Shown piece by piece: positions 1-8,146 of a stretch of DNA of 64,000 bases. Origin of the DNA: an uncultured Eggerthella sp. (GTDB taxonomy: Bacteria > Actinomycetota > Coriobacteriia > Coriobacteriales > Eggerthellaceae); assembly GCA_958431815.1 (NCBI GenBank), contig CAUASB010000002.1:62001-126000 (forward strand), in the 5' to 3' direction. Both the position numbers and the translations under genes were made by a program. The stretch's first letter is position 1. Every line of letters starts with the position of its first letter. The notes beneath the pieces are model-generated. The model did not search any database. It was given only the letters and a program-made list of their open reading frames with translations, and had not been told where the DNA came from.

Positions 1-1183
1 TGGTAGGCAGCACCGACCAGCCCATACCACGCAAAGCGCTAGCGGTAACCTCGTACGAGCACGGCATGAACTCGAACAGCTCGGTATGCCACAGACGCGA
101 GTAGGCAAAGGTGAGTGCGCCCGCTTCCGTGGTGAAGATCCCCAAGAACAAGTCGCCACCCAACGTGAACAGCAAGCTCAGCGCAAGCGAAACGGCAAAC
201 GATGCGCCCATGCAGAATTTCATTACCTTGTCGCAGCGATCGTACTTCTGCGCCGCATAATTCTGCCCGATAAATGTAACCACCGCCTGAGCAAAGGCAT
301 TCACGAAGAAGTACGTGTAGAACTCGAAGTTCATGGCAGCCGAAGAGCCAGCCGTGGCATCAGACCCGAATGCATTGATTTCACCTTGGATGATGATATT
401 GGAAAGTGCGAACACTGCACCTTGCAGCGCCGCCGGCAGACCAATGTGGATAAGCGTCTTCAAATCGACGCCAACCACCTTCATGCCATGCAGGACCAGG
501 CGGTATTCCTCTTCTTCGGTAAGCAGGAAGTACACGATTATTACCGCGCACACCGCATCGGCAACCACTGTACCCACGGCAATACCGAAAACCCCTGCGT
601 TGAATACCTCTACCGCAAGGTAATCGAACACGATGTTCAAAACCGCCGCTGCTGCCAGGGCATACAACGGGCGCGTGCTATCGCCTTTCGCACGCAGCAC
701 CGCCGAACCGAAATTGTATATAACAAGGAACACGATGCCGACGAAGTACACATGAAGGTACTGCGCGCCTTCAATCCATGCTTCTTGGGGCATGTTCACA
801 GAGGCAAGAATGAAGTCGGTGGAAAGCACACCAACAACGGCAAGAAGCACCGAGCAAACCACAGCGGCCACGGCGGCCGTCTGCACCGCACCACGAATCT
901 TGTCCAAATCGTCATGGCCAATGTGCACGGCAATAACCACGTTAACGCCCACGGACAAGCCCACAAACACCGCAACGAACAAGCTGATAATGGGGGCCAC
1001 GCCACCAACAGCGGCAAGGGCCGCACTGCCAAGCCACTGACCAGCGAATACCGCGTCGGTGGAATTCAGCAGCTGTTGCAAGATGCTGGTAATGGCCAAA
1101 GGGATAGAGAACAGGACGATTTTCTTTGCCAAAGGGCCGTTAAGCATATCGATGCTGTTCGTTTTCTTTGCTACTGCGCTCAC
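1..1183 (-). CDS. MATE-family multidrug/metabolite exporter, 3' part missing
   Basis: This is an integral membrane antiporter of the MATE family, which exports drugs or metabolites in exchange for Na+ or H+. The reverse strand reads about 394 codons without a stop to the window edge, so only the C-terminal end (roughly 50-60 residues of a usual ~450) is missing. It begins with the family pattern of a short basic N-terminus and a helix containing FSIPLAITSILQQLLNSTD, followed by regularly spaced hydrophobic helices and the half-repeat IHIGLPAALQGAVFALSNII. I chose the GTG at 1183 because GAGAGG lies 9 nt upstream; an internal ATG 13 codons in is possible. The substrate cannot be inferred. Confidence 0.85.
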   Translation of the reverse strand, partial: MSAVAKKTNSIDMLNGPLAKKIVLFSIPLAITSILQQLLNSTDAVFAGQWLGSAALAAVGGVAPIISLFVAVFVGLSVGVNVVIAVHIGHDDLDKIRGAVQTAAVAAVVCSVLLAVVGVLSTDFILASVNMPQEAWIEGAQYLHVYFVGIVFLVIYNFGSAVLRAKGDSTRPLYALAAAAVLNIVFDYLAVEVFNAGVFGIAVGTVVADAVCAVIIVYFLLTEEEEYRLVLHGMKVVGVDLKTLIHIGLPAALQGAVFALSNIIIQGEINAFGSDATAGSSAAMNFEFYTYFFVNAFAQAVVTFIGQNYAAQKYDRCDKVMKFCMGASFAVSLALSLLFTLGGDLFLGIFTTEAGALTFAYSRLWHTELFEFMPCSYEVTASALRGMGWSVLPT

Positions 1184-1294
1184 GCTACGATGCCTCTCGC
1201 TTAGTTTTTCCGTTAATGATTTTCCTCCCGAAATACCCAACAAACAATGTGCTGTTGCTTATTTCACATTCCTTACGCAGTAGCGCATTCAACG

Positions 1295-3826
1295 CTAACG
1301 CAAGTAACGGCCTGTAATGCTGTTGGGGTTCCCAGCAACTTGCTGCGGTGTTCCACAGGCGACTACCGTACCGCCCGCTTCTCCCCCGCCGGGGCCCATG
1401 TCTATCACGTAGTCAGCGTTGGCGATAAGGTCTAAATCATGTTCGATAACCACCACAGTAGCGCCTTGTTCCACCAAATGATGGAACACCGAAAGCAGGG
1501 TGCGCACGTTTTCCGGGTGCAGGCCAATGGTGGGCTCGTCGAACACGAACAGCGCGTTTTCCTGGCTTTTTCCCATTTCGCTGGCAAGCTTCAAGCGTTG
1601 CGCTTCGCCACCGGAAAGCGCTGGGGTGGCTTCGCCGAGCGTCAGATAGCCCAAGCCCAAATCGTGCAAGGTCTGCAACTTGGCATGGGTCTTCTTCAAA
1701 TCCATGGTAACTTCCAACGCCTCGTCAACGCTCATGGCCATCACCTGAGGCAACGTCACTTCTGCTGGAATGTTGACCTGGGCATCGGCCCCCTTCACTG
1801 CACGATGGATCCGCCCCGCCTGGGCACCATAGCGTGAACCACGGCAATCGGGGCACGGAATAGTCACGTCGGGCAGAAACTGCACATCGAGCGATATCTG
1901 CCCCGTACCGTCGCAGGTGGCACAGCGCAAAGAGCCTGTGTTGTACGAAAACGCCCCGGGTTTCAGCCCCAAATCCTTTGCTTGCGTGGTACGCGCGAAG
2001 GCACGGCGTAAATCGTCATGGACACCCGCATACGTTGCCACGGTAGAGCGGACATTGGTTCCGATAGGCGTGGCATCAATAAGGTTGACGCGCTCGATGC
2101 CATCCGCCTCCAAACGTGAAACGTGAGCAGGCAGCGCCTCGCCCTGCGCTGCAGCCTTCAATGCGGGCACCAGCGTTTCAAGCACCAGTGTAGTTTTACC
2201 TGATCCGGAAACGCCGGTAACGGCAATCAACCTGCCACGGGGAATCTCCACCGAAAGCGGTTTCACGGTATGAATGGCGTTCGACTCCAGACGAATGCGT
2301 CCCAGCGAGAACATGCCTGATTCTGCCGCCGCTTCACGCACCCTAACATCCTTTTTGCCCGAAAGGTAGGGGCCGATAAGCGAATGGGGGTTGTTCTCGA
2401 TCTCGGAAACCGTGCCCTGCGCAACGATGCCGCCACCCGCAGCGCCCGCACCAGGCCCCAGTTCTATCAAGTGATCAGCCTGCCGCAAGATGCGCGTGTC
2501 GTGATCGACCATCACAATCGAATTACCATCGGCAAGCAAATCGCGCATAACACCCAAAAGCCCTTCGATGTTGGCAGGATGCAAACCAATTGAAGGCTCG
2601 TCCAGCACATACAGCACGCCTGTGGTTTGGTTGCGCACTGCGCGTGCCAGCTGCACACGCTGACGCTCGCCCGTGGAAAGCGTAGAACCCGCTCGATCAA
2701 GCGAAAGGTAGCCAAGCCCCAATTCCATCAAACGCTGAGCTGTGCGCTCGAACGCTTCGCAAATAGATGCCGCCATGGGACGCATTTCGCCAGGCAACGT
2801 TGCGGGAACTTCGCGCACCCAGGCAAGCGCCTCCTGCAGGGGAAACGCTGAAACGTCCGCTAAGGAAAGCCCGCCCACCGTCGTGGAAAGAACGCGCTTC
2901 GACAGGCGCGTGCCGTGGCATTCAGTGCACGGCCCCTCCGTCAAGAACTTCGCCACGCGCTTCAGGCCCTTTTCGTCCTTCGCCTTCGCTAGCGCGTTTT
3001 CCACGGTGTACACCGCGTTGTAGTAGGTGAAGTCGAGCTCGGTGGCACGGTCGCCCTTCTTCGTTTTGTACAGGAAATGCTTCTTTTCGGCTGGGCCGTG
3101 AAACACGATGTCACGCTCTTCGGGCGTCAACTCCGAAAACGGGACGTTAGTGCGCACGCCCATTTCGCCCGCTACCTGCTTCATCAGATCCCACATCAAC
3201 GTGCCCCAGGGAAGCACCGCACCTTCGTCGATGCTTTTCGATTCATCGGGCACCAGCGCCGCCTCGTTCACACGACGCACCACGCCCGTGCCTTCGCAGG
3301 TGGGACAGGCACCCGTGCTGTTGAAGGCAAACTCCTCAGCAGAAAGGCCGAAAAATTCTTCACCACATTCCGGGCAAACCAACGGCAGGTCGGCAGCAAC
3401 GTTGAGGCTCGGTGCCGCATGCGCCCCGCACTTCGGGCACGCGTGGCTACCCACACGGGAAAACAACAAGCGCAAGCTGTTCAGCAGCTCCGTCGAGGTA
3501 CCGAACGTGGAACGCACGCCGGGCACCGACGGACGCTGATGCAACGCCAATGCTGCCGGAACATACCGGACATCATCGACCAGCGCATGGGCGGCCTGCG
3601 TTAAGCGGCGGCGTGTGTAAGTGGAAAGCGCCTCCAAGTAGCGGCGTGAGCCTTCCGCATACAGAACGCCCAGAGCAAACGAGCTTTTGCCTGAACCGGA
3701 AACGCCCGCAATGCCCACCAACTTCCCCAAGGGAATGTCGACGTCGATGTTCTTCAGGCTATGGACACGCGCACCCCGCACCTCGATATGATCGGGGACG
3801 GCAAAGCTCTTCTCTGACATATCCAT
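1295..3826 (-). CDS. UvrA-like excinuclease ABC subunit A paralogue
   Basis: This is a tandem ABC ATPase of the UvrA family, which scans DNA for damage; short paralogues are also linked to drug resistance. It has 843 residues, against about 940 for housekeeping UvrA. Both nucleotide-binding sites are intact: Walker A GVSGSGKSS near the N-terminus and GVSGSGKTT in the second half, signatures LSTGERQRVQLA and LSGGEAQRLKLA, and Walker B LDEPSIGLHP and FDEPTIGLHP. Zinc-binding CxxC pairs are present (CPKC/CPEC, CPTC/CTEC, CATC/CPDC). The shortening lies in the first half, consistent with loss of the UvrB-interaction region seen in class II/III UvrA proteins. ATG 3826 follows AAAGAG; an upstream in-frame start at 3889 lacks support. 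No uvrB or uvrC is nearby, so a non-canonical role is likely. Confidence 0.85.
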   Translation of the reverse strand: MDMSEKSFAVPDHIEVRGARVHSLKNIDVDIPLGKLVGIAGVSGSGKSSFALGVLYAEGSRRYLEALSTYTRRRLTQAAHALVDDVRYVPAALALHQRPSVPGVRSTFGTSTELLNSLRLLFSRVGSHACPKCGAHAAPSLNVAADLPLVCPECGEEFFGLSAEEFAFNSTGACPTCEGTGVVRRVNEAALVPDESKSIDEGAVLPWGTLMWDLMKQVAGEMGVRTNVPFSELTPEERDIVFHGPAEKKHFLYKTKKGDRATELDFTYYNAVYTVENALAKAKDEKGLKRVAKFLTEGPCTECHGTRLSKRVLSTTVGGLSLADVSAFPLQEALAWVREVPATLPGEMRPMAASICEAFERTAQRLMELGLGYLSLDRAGSTLSTGERQRVQLARAVRNQTTGVLYVLDEPSIGLHPANIEGLLGVMRDLLADGNSIVMVDHDTRILRQADHLIELGPGAGAAGGGIVAQGTVSEIENNPHSLIGPYLSGKKDVRVREAAAESGMFSLGRIRLESNAIHTVKPLSVEIPRGRLIAVTGVSGSGKTTLVLETLVPALKAAAQGEALPAHVSRLEADGIERVNLIDATPIGTNVRSTVATYAGVHDDLRRAFARTTQAKDLGLKPGAFSYNTGSLRCATCDGTGQISLDVQFLPDVTIPCPDCRGSRYGAQAGRIHRAVKGADAQVNIPAEVTLPQVMAMSVDEALEVTMDLKKTHAKLQTLHDLGLGYLTLGEATPALSGGEAQRLKLASEMGKSQENALFVFDEPTIGLHPENVRTLLSVFHHLVEQGATVVVIEHDLDLIANADYVIDMGPGGGEAGGTVVACGTPQQVAGNPNSITGRYLR

Positions 3827-4055
3827 GCACACTCTTTCTGCAACTGAAACGCCCCCCATCTCGGCACTGCCCGAAATAGGGGGGGGCAAAGCAGGGCATT
3901 TGCAGTACCCCGCTCAAAACAAACGAATAAGCTCGATTCCCCTACACGCCTTTGAGCAAGAATCAACCAGGAAAAAGCCTTTGGAAACTCCGATGAGCAG
4001 CAAGGGGCAACCCGCAAATCGCTGTTGCGGGCTCTGAAAACCATGTCAATCATGA

Positions 4056-4081
4056 ACATGCCCAGCTAATAAGCTGGGCAT
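4056..4081 (-). terminator. Perfect hairpin after the LysR gene
   Basis: An 11-bp perfect inverted repeat (CATGCCCAGCT and its complement) has a 4-nt loop and lies 19 nt beyond the LysR stop codon. There is no clear T-tract on the minus strand, so it may be a weak terminator or an mRNA-end stabiliser. Confidence 0.5.
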
Positions 4082-4099
4082 GAGCAAGGCGACTATCTG

Positions 4100-5047
4100 C
4101 TAGTCAACGGGATAGTACGTAGTAACCGTAGGGTTGTCCTCGATGTAGGCACGCAGCTTCTCGATGTAACGCTGCGCCAAAGGCGAAAACGGACGCTCGG
4201 CGTGATACAGATAGCCAACCGTCATGGTTTCATCGACTTCCAACGGAATGGCGCAAATGCTCTGCCCCATTTCACCGGAAAGAACGCCGGTGGAAATGGT
4301 GTAGCCGTTGTGACGGTTCAGCAAAATGGTCAGCGTACCACGGTCGTAGTAGGTAATGTTCTGGCTGTGGGGCAAATGGCTCAGCGGTTCTTCGGAAAAG
4401 AAGAACGAGTTGTTGCTCCCCTGCTCGAACGAGTAACGCGGGTACGGTTCCAAGTCTTCGGGCTTGATGCTGGTACGCGAAGAAAGCGGATGATGGGCGC
4501 CCACGAACACATGAGGATGGGCCTCGAACAGCGGCGTGAAGGTAAGCCCCGCATCGGAAAACGCCTTGGTAAGCACCTTGCGGTTGAAGTCGCTTAAGTA
4601 CAGCACGCCAATCTCGCTGCGGAATTCCTTGACGTCGTCGATAACCTCGGCGGTACGGGTTTCACGCAAGGAAAAGTTGTATTCCTCTTCACCGCATTCT
4701 TCCGCCAGATCGACGAACGCATGCACGCAGAACGCGTAGTGCTGCGAGGAAACGCACAGACGGCCCGTTGCCGTGCTGTTCGAATTGGAGTAACGCGCCT
4801 CGAACAAATCGAACTGCTGCAGAATCTGGCGAGCATAGCCGATGAACTCGGTGCCTTCATTGGTGAGCGTGATGCCGCGGTTCGTGCGGTTGAAGATGGA
4901 AATGCCCAACTCCTGCTCGGTGTCTTTGATGGTGGTGGAAAGTGTGGGTTGGGAAACGTAGAGTTGCTGGCTTGCCGCATTGATCGATCCGCATTCGGCA
5001 ACCTCGATGATATAGCGCAACTGTTGAAGCGATATGTTAGTGTGCAC
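4100..5047 (-). CDS. LysR-family transcriptional regulator
   Basis: This 315-residue protein is a DNA-binding regulator of LysR type. The N-terminal winged helix is clear: LQQLRYIIEVAECGSINAAS leads to a recognition helix with VSQPTLSTTIKDTE, then FNRTNRGITLTNEG. The C-terminal two-lobed effector domain follows from about residue 90. The start is GTG 5047, preceded by AAGGA with a 7-nt gap; the frame stays open further upstream but that part crosses a palindromic repeat and is not LysR-like. The flanking genes (UvrA-like ATPase, tRNA) do not reveal the target. The effector is unknown. Confidence 0.88.
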   Translation of the reverse strand: MHTNISLQQLRYIIEVAECGSINAASQQLYVSQPTLSTTIKDTEQELGISIFNRTNRGITLTNEGTEFIGYARQILQQFDLFEARYSNSNSTATGRLCVSSQHYAFCVHAFVDLAEECGEEEYNFSLRETRTAEVIDDVKEFRSEIGVLYLSDFNRKVLTKAFSDAGLTFTPLFEAHPHVFVGAHHPLSSRTSIKPEDLEPYPRYSFEQGSNNSFFFSEEPLSHLPHSQNITYYDRGTLTILLNRHNGYTISTGVLSGEMGQSICAIPLEVDETMTVGYLYHAERPFSPLAQRYIEKLRAYIEDNPTVTTYYPVD

Positions 5048-5097
5048 GGCTCTTTCCTTCCCGCCCCACCATGCAGGGGCATCCACGACTCTCAAAA

Positions 5098-5130
5098 GTG
5101 GGAAAATGGGGACTGTCCCTATTTTCCCAC
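5098..5130. repeat. GGGAC-core palindrome, copy 1
   Basis: A near-perfect inverted repeat with arms GTGGGAAAATGGGGA and TCCCTATTTTCCCAC sits around the core GGGGACTGTCCC, with one mismatched pair in the arms. It lies between tRNA-Val and the LysR start. It belongs to the dispersed family described in the findings. Confidence 0.8.
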
Positions 5131-5135
5131 CTGAA

Positions 5136-5169
5136 ATAGAAAAGCCTGGAAGTTGACACCTTCCAGGCT
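5136..5169 (-). terminator. Rho-independent terminator of tRNA-Val
   Basis: A perfect 10-bp stem (AGCCTGGAAG/CTTCCAGGCT) with a 7-nt loop is followed on the minus strand by TTTTCTATTT. It starts 9 nt past the tRNA 3' end. Confidence 0.85.
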
Positions 5170-5177
5170 GCAATAAG

Positions 5178-5252
5178 TGGTGGGCGATACTGGGATCGAA
5201 CCAGTGACCTCCACCGTGTCAAGGTGGCGCTCTCCCCCTGAGCTAACCGCCC
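5178..5252 (-). tRNA. tRNA-Val (anticodon GAC), CCA encoded
   Basis: The minus strand folds as a full cloverleaf. The acceptor stem GGGCGGT pairs with ATCGCCC (one G-T wobble). The D-arm contains TTAGCTCAGGGGGAGAGC, the anticodon stem CCACC/GGTGG holds the loop TTGACAC with anticodon GAC, and the T-arm contains GGTTCGATCCC. The 3' CCA is genomically encoded. The gene has its own promoter-like sequence upstream and its own terminator downstream. Confidence 0.95.
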
Positions 5253-5280
5253 GAAGCGCTGAGCACTTCAACAGGAATGA

Positions 5281-5308
5281 ATGATACCAGAACCGAACCT
5301 TGCGTCAA
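5281..5308 (-). promoter_or_regulatory. Sigma70-type promoter of tRNA-Val
   Basis: On the minus strand TTGACG, a 16-nt spacer and TATCAT lie about 29 nt upstream of the mature tRNA 5' end. Both hexamers are close to the housekeeping consensus. Confidence 0.6.
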
Positions 5309-5340
5309 CTGGCAACAGGCAAGTTTTTCGCGTAACGCGC

Positions 5341-6249
5341 TTACTTGTCGTGGCTCTCGGCGCGATGGTAAGCGTCATCAGGCTCGATATGCACCAGGAT
5401 GTCCTTAACCTGAGGGAACTTGTGTACGATTTCCGATTCGATACGGTCGGCCAATTCATGGGAAACGGCAACCGTCATGTTCGGGTCTACCAGCACGTGC
5501 AAATCGGCATACACATCACCCTGGGTGCCGCGCGTACGAATGCGATGCGCGTTCTGCACGCCGGGAATGCTCTCCACCACTTCACGCACCTCTTCTTCGG
5601 GAATACGCGCTTTGTCGGAGAGCGTCTGGAATGCCGAGCGGAACACATCGAACGCCGTGCACAGAATGGCAACCATAACAACAAGGGCCATAACCGAGTC
5701 GGCAATGGGGAACCCAAGCTGGATAAGAACCAGGCCAATGATAACGCCGATGGAAACCATGGCATCCGAAAGCGTATGGCTTGCATCAGCCAGCAAAATA
5801 TCGCTGTTCAGGCGCTTGCCTTCCCTGCGCTCGAACGTGGTTACCCCTACATTGATGCACAGGGTGCCGATCATAACCACATACGACACAACCGTTACCT
5901 GCGCATTGTGAACGCCCGACATAAGTGCCAACACTGCGCTGGAACCCACTTCTACTGCAGCAAGAATCAGCAACACACCGATTACCATGCTGGCGTACGT
6001 TTCGAACTTGAAATGACCATAGGGGTGGCCCTCATCGGCGGGGCGCAGGGCAAGCGTAATGCCAACCAAGCCCACCACGTTGCCCAGCGAATCGAAGATG
6101 GAGTGGATGCCATCTGCCTGCATCGAATTCGAACTGGTAACAGCACCGTAGAAGAACTTGGCAAGTGCCACCGCCAAGTTCAGCACCAGCACCATGGCAA
6201 GCACATGACGTACCCGCGCGATGCGGGGTGTTTGATACGAATCGTTCAT
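5341..6249 (-). CDS. Cation diffusion facilitator (CDF) metal exporter
   Basis: This 302-residue inner-membrane antiporter of the CDF/ZnT family moves divalent metals such as Zn, Fe, Mn or Co out of the cytoplasm. Metal-site residues are visible in HSIFD (helix 2, from residue 49) and in DASHTLSD (helix 5). About six membrane helices are followed by a cytoplasmic ferredoxin-like domain ending in a His-rich tail (HVLVDPNMTVAVSHELAD, VHIEPDD). The length is normal. Metal specificity cannot be assigned from sequence alone, and no metalloregulator adjoins it. Confidence 0.9.
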   Translation of the reverse strand: MNDSYQTPRIARVRHVLAMVLVLNLAVALAKFFYGAVTSSNSMQADGIHSIFDSLGNVVGLVGITLALRPADEGHPYGHFKFETYASMVIGVLLILAAVEVGSSAVLALMSGVHNAQVTVVSYVVMIGTLCINVGVTTFERREGKRLNSDILLADASHTLSDAMVSIGVIIGLVLIQLGFPIADSVMALVVMVAILCTAFDVFRSAFQTLSDKARIPEEEVREVVESIPGVQNAHRIRTRGTQGDVYADLHVLVDPNMTVAVSHELADRIESEIVHKFPQVKDILVHIEPDDAYHRAESHDK

Positions 6250-6304
6250 TGCTTATCGCCTTCGTTTCCCTTACCAATCGCAGAGTTTCTGCGCTGTTTG
6301 CATC

Positions 6305-6334
6305 AAAAAGAATCGCCCACATCCGTGAGCGATT
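6305..6334 (-). terminator. Rho-independent terminator downstream of the MOSC gene
   Basis: On the minus strand a 10-bp stem (AATCGCTCAC/GTGGGCGATT, one T-G wobble) with a 4-nt loop is followed by CTTTTTG. It lies about 200 nt past the MOSC stop codon. No convincing gene fills the space 6335-6532, which may be a long 3' UTR. Confidence 0.7.
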
Positions 6335-6532
6335 GCCCACACCTTAGCACCGAATTCGGTAAGCAGTGGTTAACAACAAGAAGCGTAAGAACGAGCTAAC
6401 ATTGAACGCCCTCTAATTAGCAGCCTTGGCAAACTATTGCGCCTGAGCCTTGCGCGGGTAACTGGGGTTTGGGTTTTCCGGAATTCACCCTTACATAACC
6501 ATGTTCCCAACACTGCATTTGCCGACGCACGC

Positions 6533-7051
6533 TCACAGCGTACCCGCTTTGCGTGCGGCTTCCACTTCCGCCAGAGCCTCGGGCGGCGTGTGGGCGCAGG
6601 TGCCGTTTCCACGCTTCACCACTTCGATAGCGTCGCCCGCTGCAACAGTGCCGCCTTGCAGCACCACCGCGAAGATGCCCTCATGCGGGAAAATGCAGTC
6701 GCCCGCCAGATGGTAGATAGCGCAACGGGTATGGCACACTTTGCCGATCTGGCTTACTTCCACCAGAACCTCGCTGCCCAAGCGCAGCTGCGTGCCTAAC
6801 GGCAAATCGAGCAGATCGATGCCTTCGGTGGTGAAGTTCTCGGCGAAATCGCCCGGACCCACGTCCAAACCCAGTTCGCGCGCCTTGGCAATGGACTCTT
6901 CCGCCAAAAAGGAAAGCTGACGGTGCCACTTGCCCGCATGGGCATCGTTTTCCAGGCCCCCGTCCGCAACAACCACCTGAGGAGCGTTTCCTACAGAGTG
7001 CTTTTGGACGCCTTTTCGGGCGGAGATATTAATGGAAACGATTCGCGCCAC
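6533..7051 (-). CDS. MOSC-domain protein
   Basis: This 172-residue protein is a stand-alone MOSC domain, the fold of molybdenum cofactor sulfurase C-termini and of YiiM/YuaD proteins, thought to carry or bind Moco or activated sulfur. The conserved blocks are a GD(F)AEN-like segment (GPGDFAENFTTEG), a LPLGTQLRLG strand and the cysteine region IGKVCHTRCAIY. It is transcribed divergently from modA with 129 nt between the starts, so it probably belongs to the same molybdenum regulon. The start is GTG 7051, with GGAGG about 6 nt upstream. Its exact reaction is unknown. Confidence 0.88.
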   Translation of the reverse strand: MARIVSINISARKGVQKHSVGNAPQVVVADGGLENDAHAGKWHRQLSFLAEESIAKARELGLDVGPGDFAENFTTEGIDLLDLPLGTQLRLGSEVLVEVSQIGKVCHTRCAIYHLAGDCIFPHEGIFAVVLQGGTVAAGDAIEVVKRGNGTCAHTPPEALAEVEAARKAGTL

Positions 7052-7097
7052 CGGCGCCTCCTTACCGCATGCTTTCGGATACGTATGCTAAATGCGT

Positions 7098-7115
7098 TTT
7101 CACTTTTTTGTGAAA
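7098..7115. promoter_or_regulatory. Inverted repeat between MOSC gene and modA
   Basis: TTTCAC and GTGAAA flank a run of six Ts midway in the 129-nt divergent intergenic region. It could be an operator controlling both transcripts. It does not clearly match the E. coli ModE site, so the regulator is unknown. Confidence 0.4.
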
Positions 7116-7180
7116 CAACACCTGGTTTTACCGTATTCTCGCAGAGGAACATAACAGCACTTCCAATAGAAAGGATTTCC

Positions 7181-8047
7181 ATGACCGCCACTTCAAAGGC
7201 GAAGAAGATCTTCGCCGCCTTTGCAGCCTTCGCCTGCTGCGCCCTGGTTGCCGTTGCTCTTACCGGCTGCCAGCAAGAGCAGAAGAAAGAAGATGTTCAG
7301 CTGCAGGTGTTCGCCGCAAATTCCCTTTCCAAGGCAATGGAGGAAGTCCAGCAGGCCTACATCGAAGACGGCCACAGCAACGTTTCCTTCGCCGACACCC
7401 AGTACAAGGCTTCCGGCGAACTGAACGAGATGCTGGGCGCCGGTTCTTATGCCGACCTGCTCATCTCCGCTTCCAAGGGTTCTATGGACACCGCGGTTAA
7501 GGAAGGCTACGTAGACGAGGGCACCCGTACCGACATGTTCAAGAACGACCTGGTTATGGTTGCAAAAGAAGGCTCCGGCCTTTCGAATGTGACGCTCGAC
7601 GACATTGCTTCGGGCAAGTACTCCATCTGCGTAGGCGACGATTCCGTTCCTGCCGGCAACTACGCAGCGCAGGCGCTTTCCACGGTAGGCCTGTACACCC
7701 CCGCAGGCGATGACGCAGGCAAAACCGGCAAGGACATCTCTGGCAAAGGCGGCACCTACTCTTCCGCCCTCAAGGTTGTTACCGACACGTCCGTCGGCAA
7801 AGTATGCAAGCATGCGCAGTCGGGCGACGTCGACATCGCCTTCGTGTACACCTCCGATGTGTACCGCTTCGGCGGCGTAGAGATTGTTGGCACCGTTCCG
7901 GGCAACACCCATAAGAACATCGTGTATCCCGGTGCCATCACCAAGGACTGCAAGAACGTTGACGCCACCAAGGAATTCCTCGACTGGTGCCTGAACAGCG
8001 ACAAGGCCAAGGAGATCTGGCAGAAATGGGGCTTCGAGCTCGCATAA
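7181..8047 (+). CDS. modA: Molybdate ABC transporter substrate-binding lipoprotein ModA
   Basis: This 288-residue lipoprotein captures molybdate (or tungstate) outside the membrane and delivers it to ModB. A signal peptide with lipobox LTGC places the lipidated Cys at about residue 29. The mature part starts with the ModA block LQVFAANSLSKAMEE, then FADTQYKASGEL and ADLLISASKGSMD, which form the oxyanion site region. The start is ATG 7181 with AAAGGA 5 nt upstream; the frame is open further upstream but overlaps the divergent promoter region. It is the first gene of modA-modB-modC. A GGGGACAGG hairpin separates it from modB. Confidence 0.93.
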   Translation: MTATSKAKKIFAAFAAFACCALVAVALTGCQQEQKKEDVQLQVFAANSLSKAMEEVQQAYIEDGHSNVSFADTQYKASGELNEMLGAGSYADLLISASKGSMDTAVKEGYVDEGTRTDMFKNDLVMVAKEGSGLSNVTLDDIASGKYSICVGDDSVPAGNYAAQALSTVGLYTPAGDDAGKTGKDISGKGGTYSSALKVVTDTSVGKVCKHAQSGDVDIAFVYTSDVYRFGGVEIVGTVPGNTHKNIVYPGAITKDCKNVDATKEFLDWCLNSDKAKEIWQKWGFELA

Positions 8048-8079
8048 TGCCGTGCTTCCAAATCGACACGCAAACTTTA

Positions 8080-8109
8080 GGGGACAGGAGCCGTTTGGCA
8101 CCTGTCCCC
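8080..8109. repeat. GGGAC-family hairpin between modA and modB
   Basis: Perfect 9-bp arms GGGGACAGG and CCTGTCCCC flank a 12-nt loop, 33 nt after the modA stop. The half-cores match the dispersed palindrome family, here with an expanded loop. It may attenuate read-through so that modA is expressed above modBC. Confidence 0.65.
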
Positions 8110-8146
8110 TCATTTTCCGATACGGCACCTTTGCGGAGGTAGTTTC

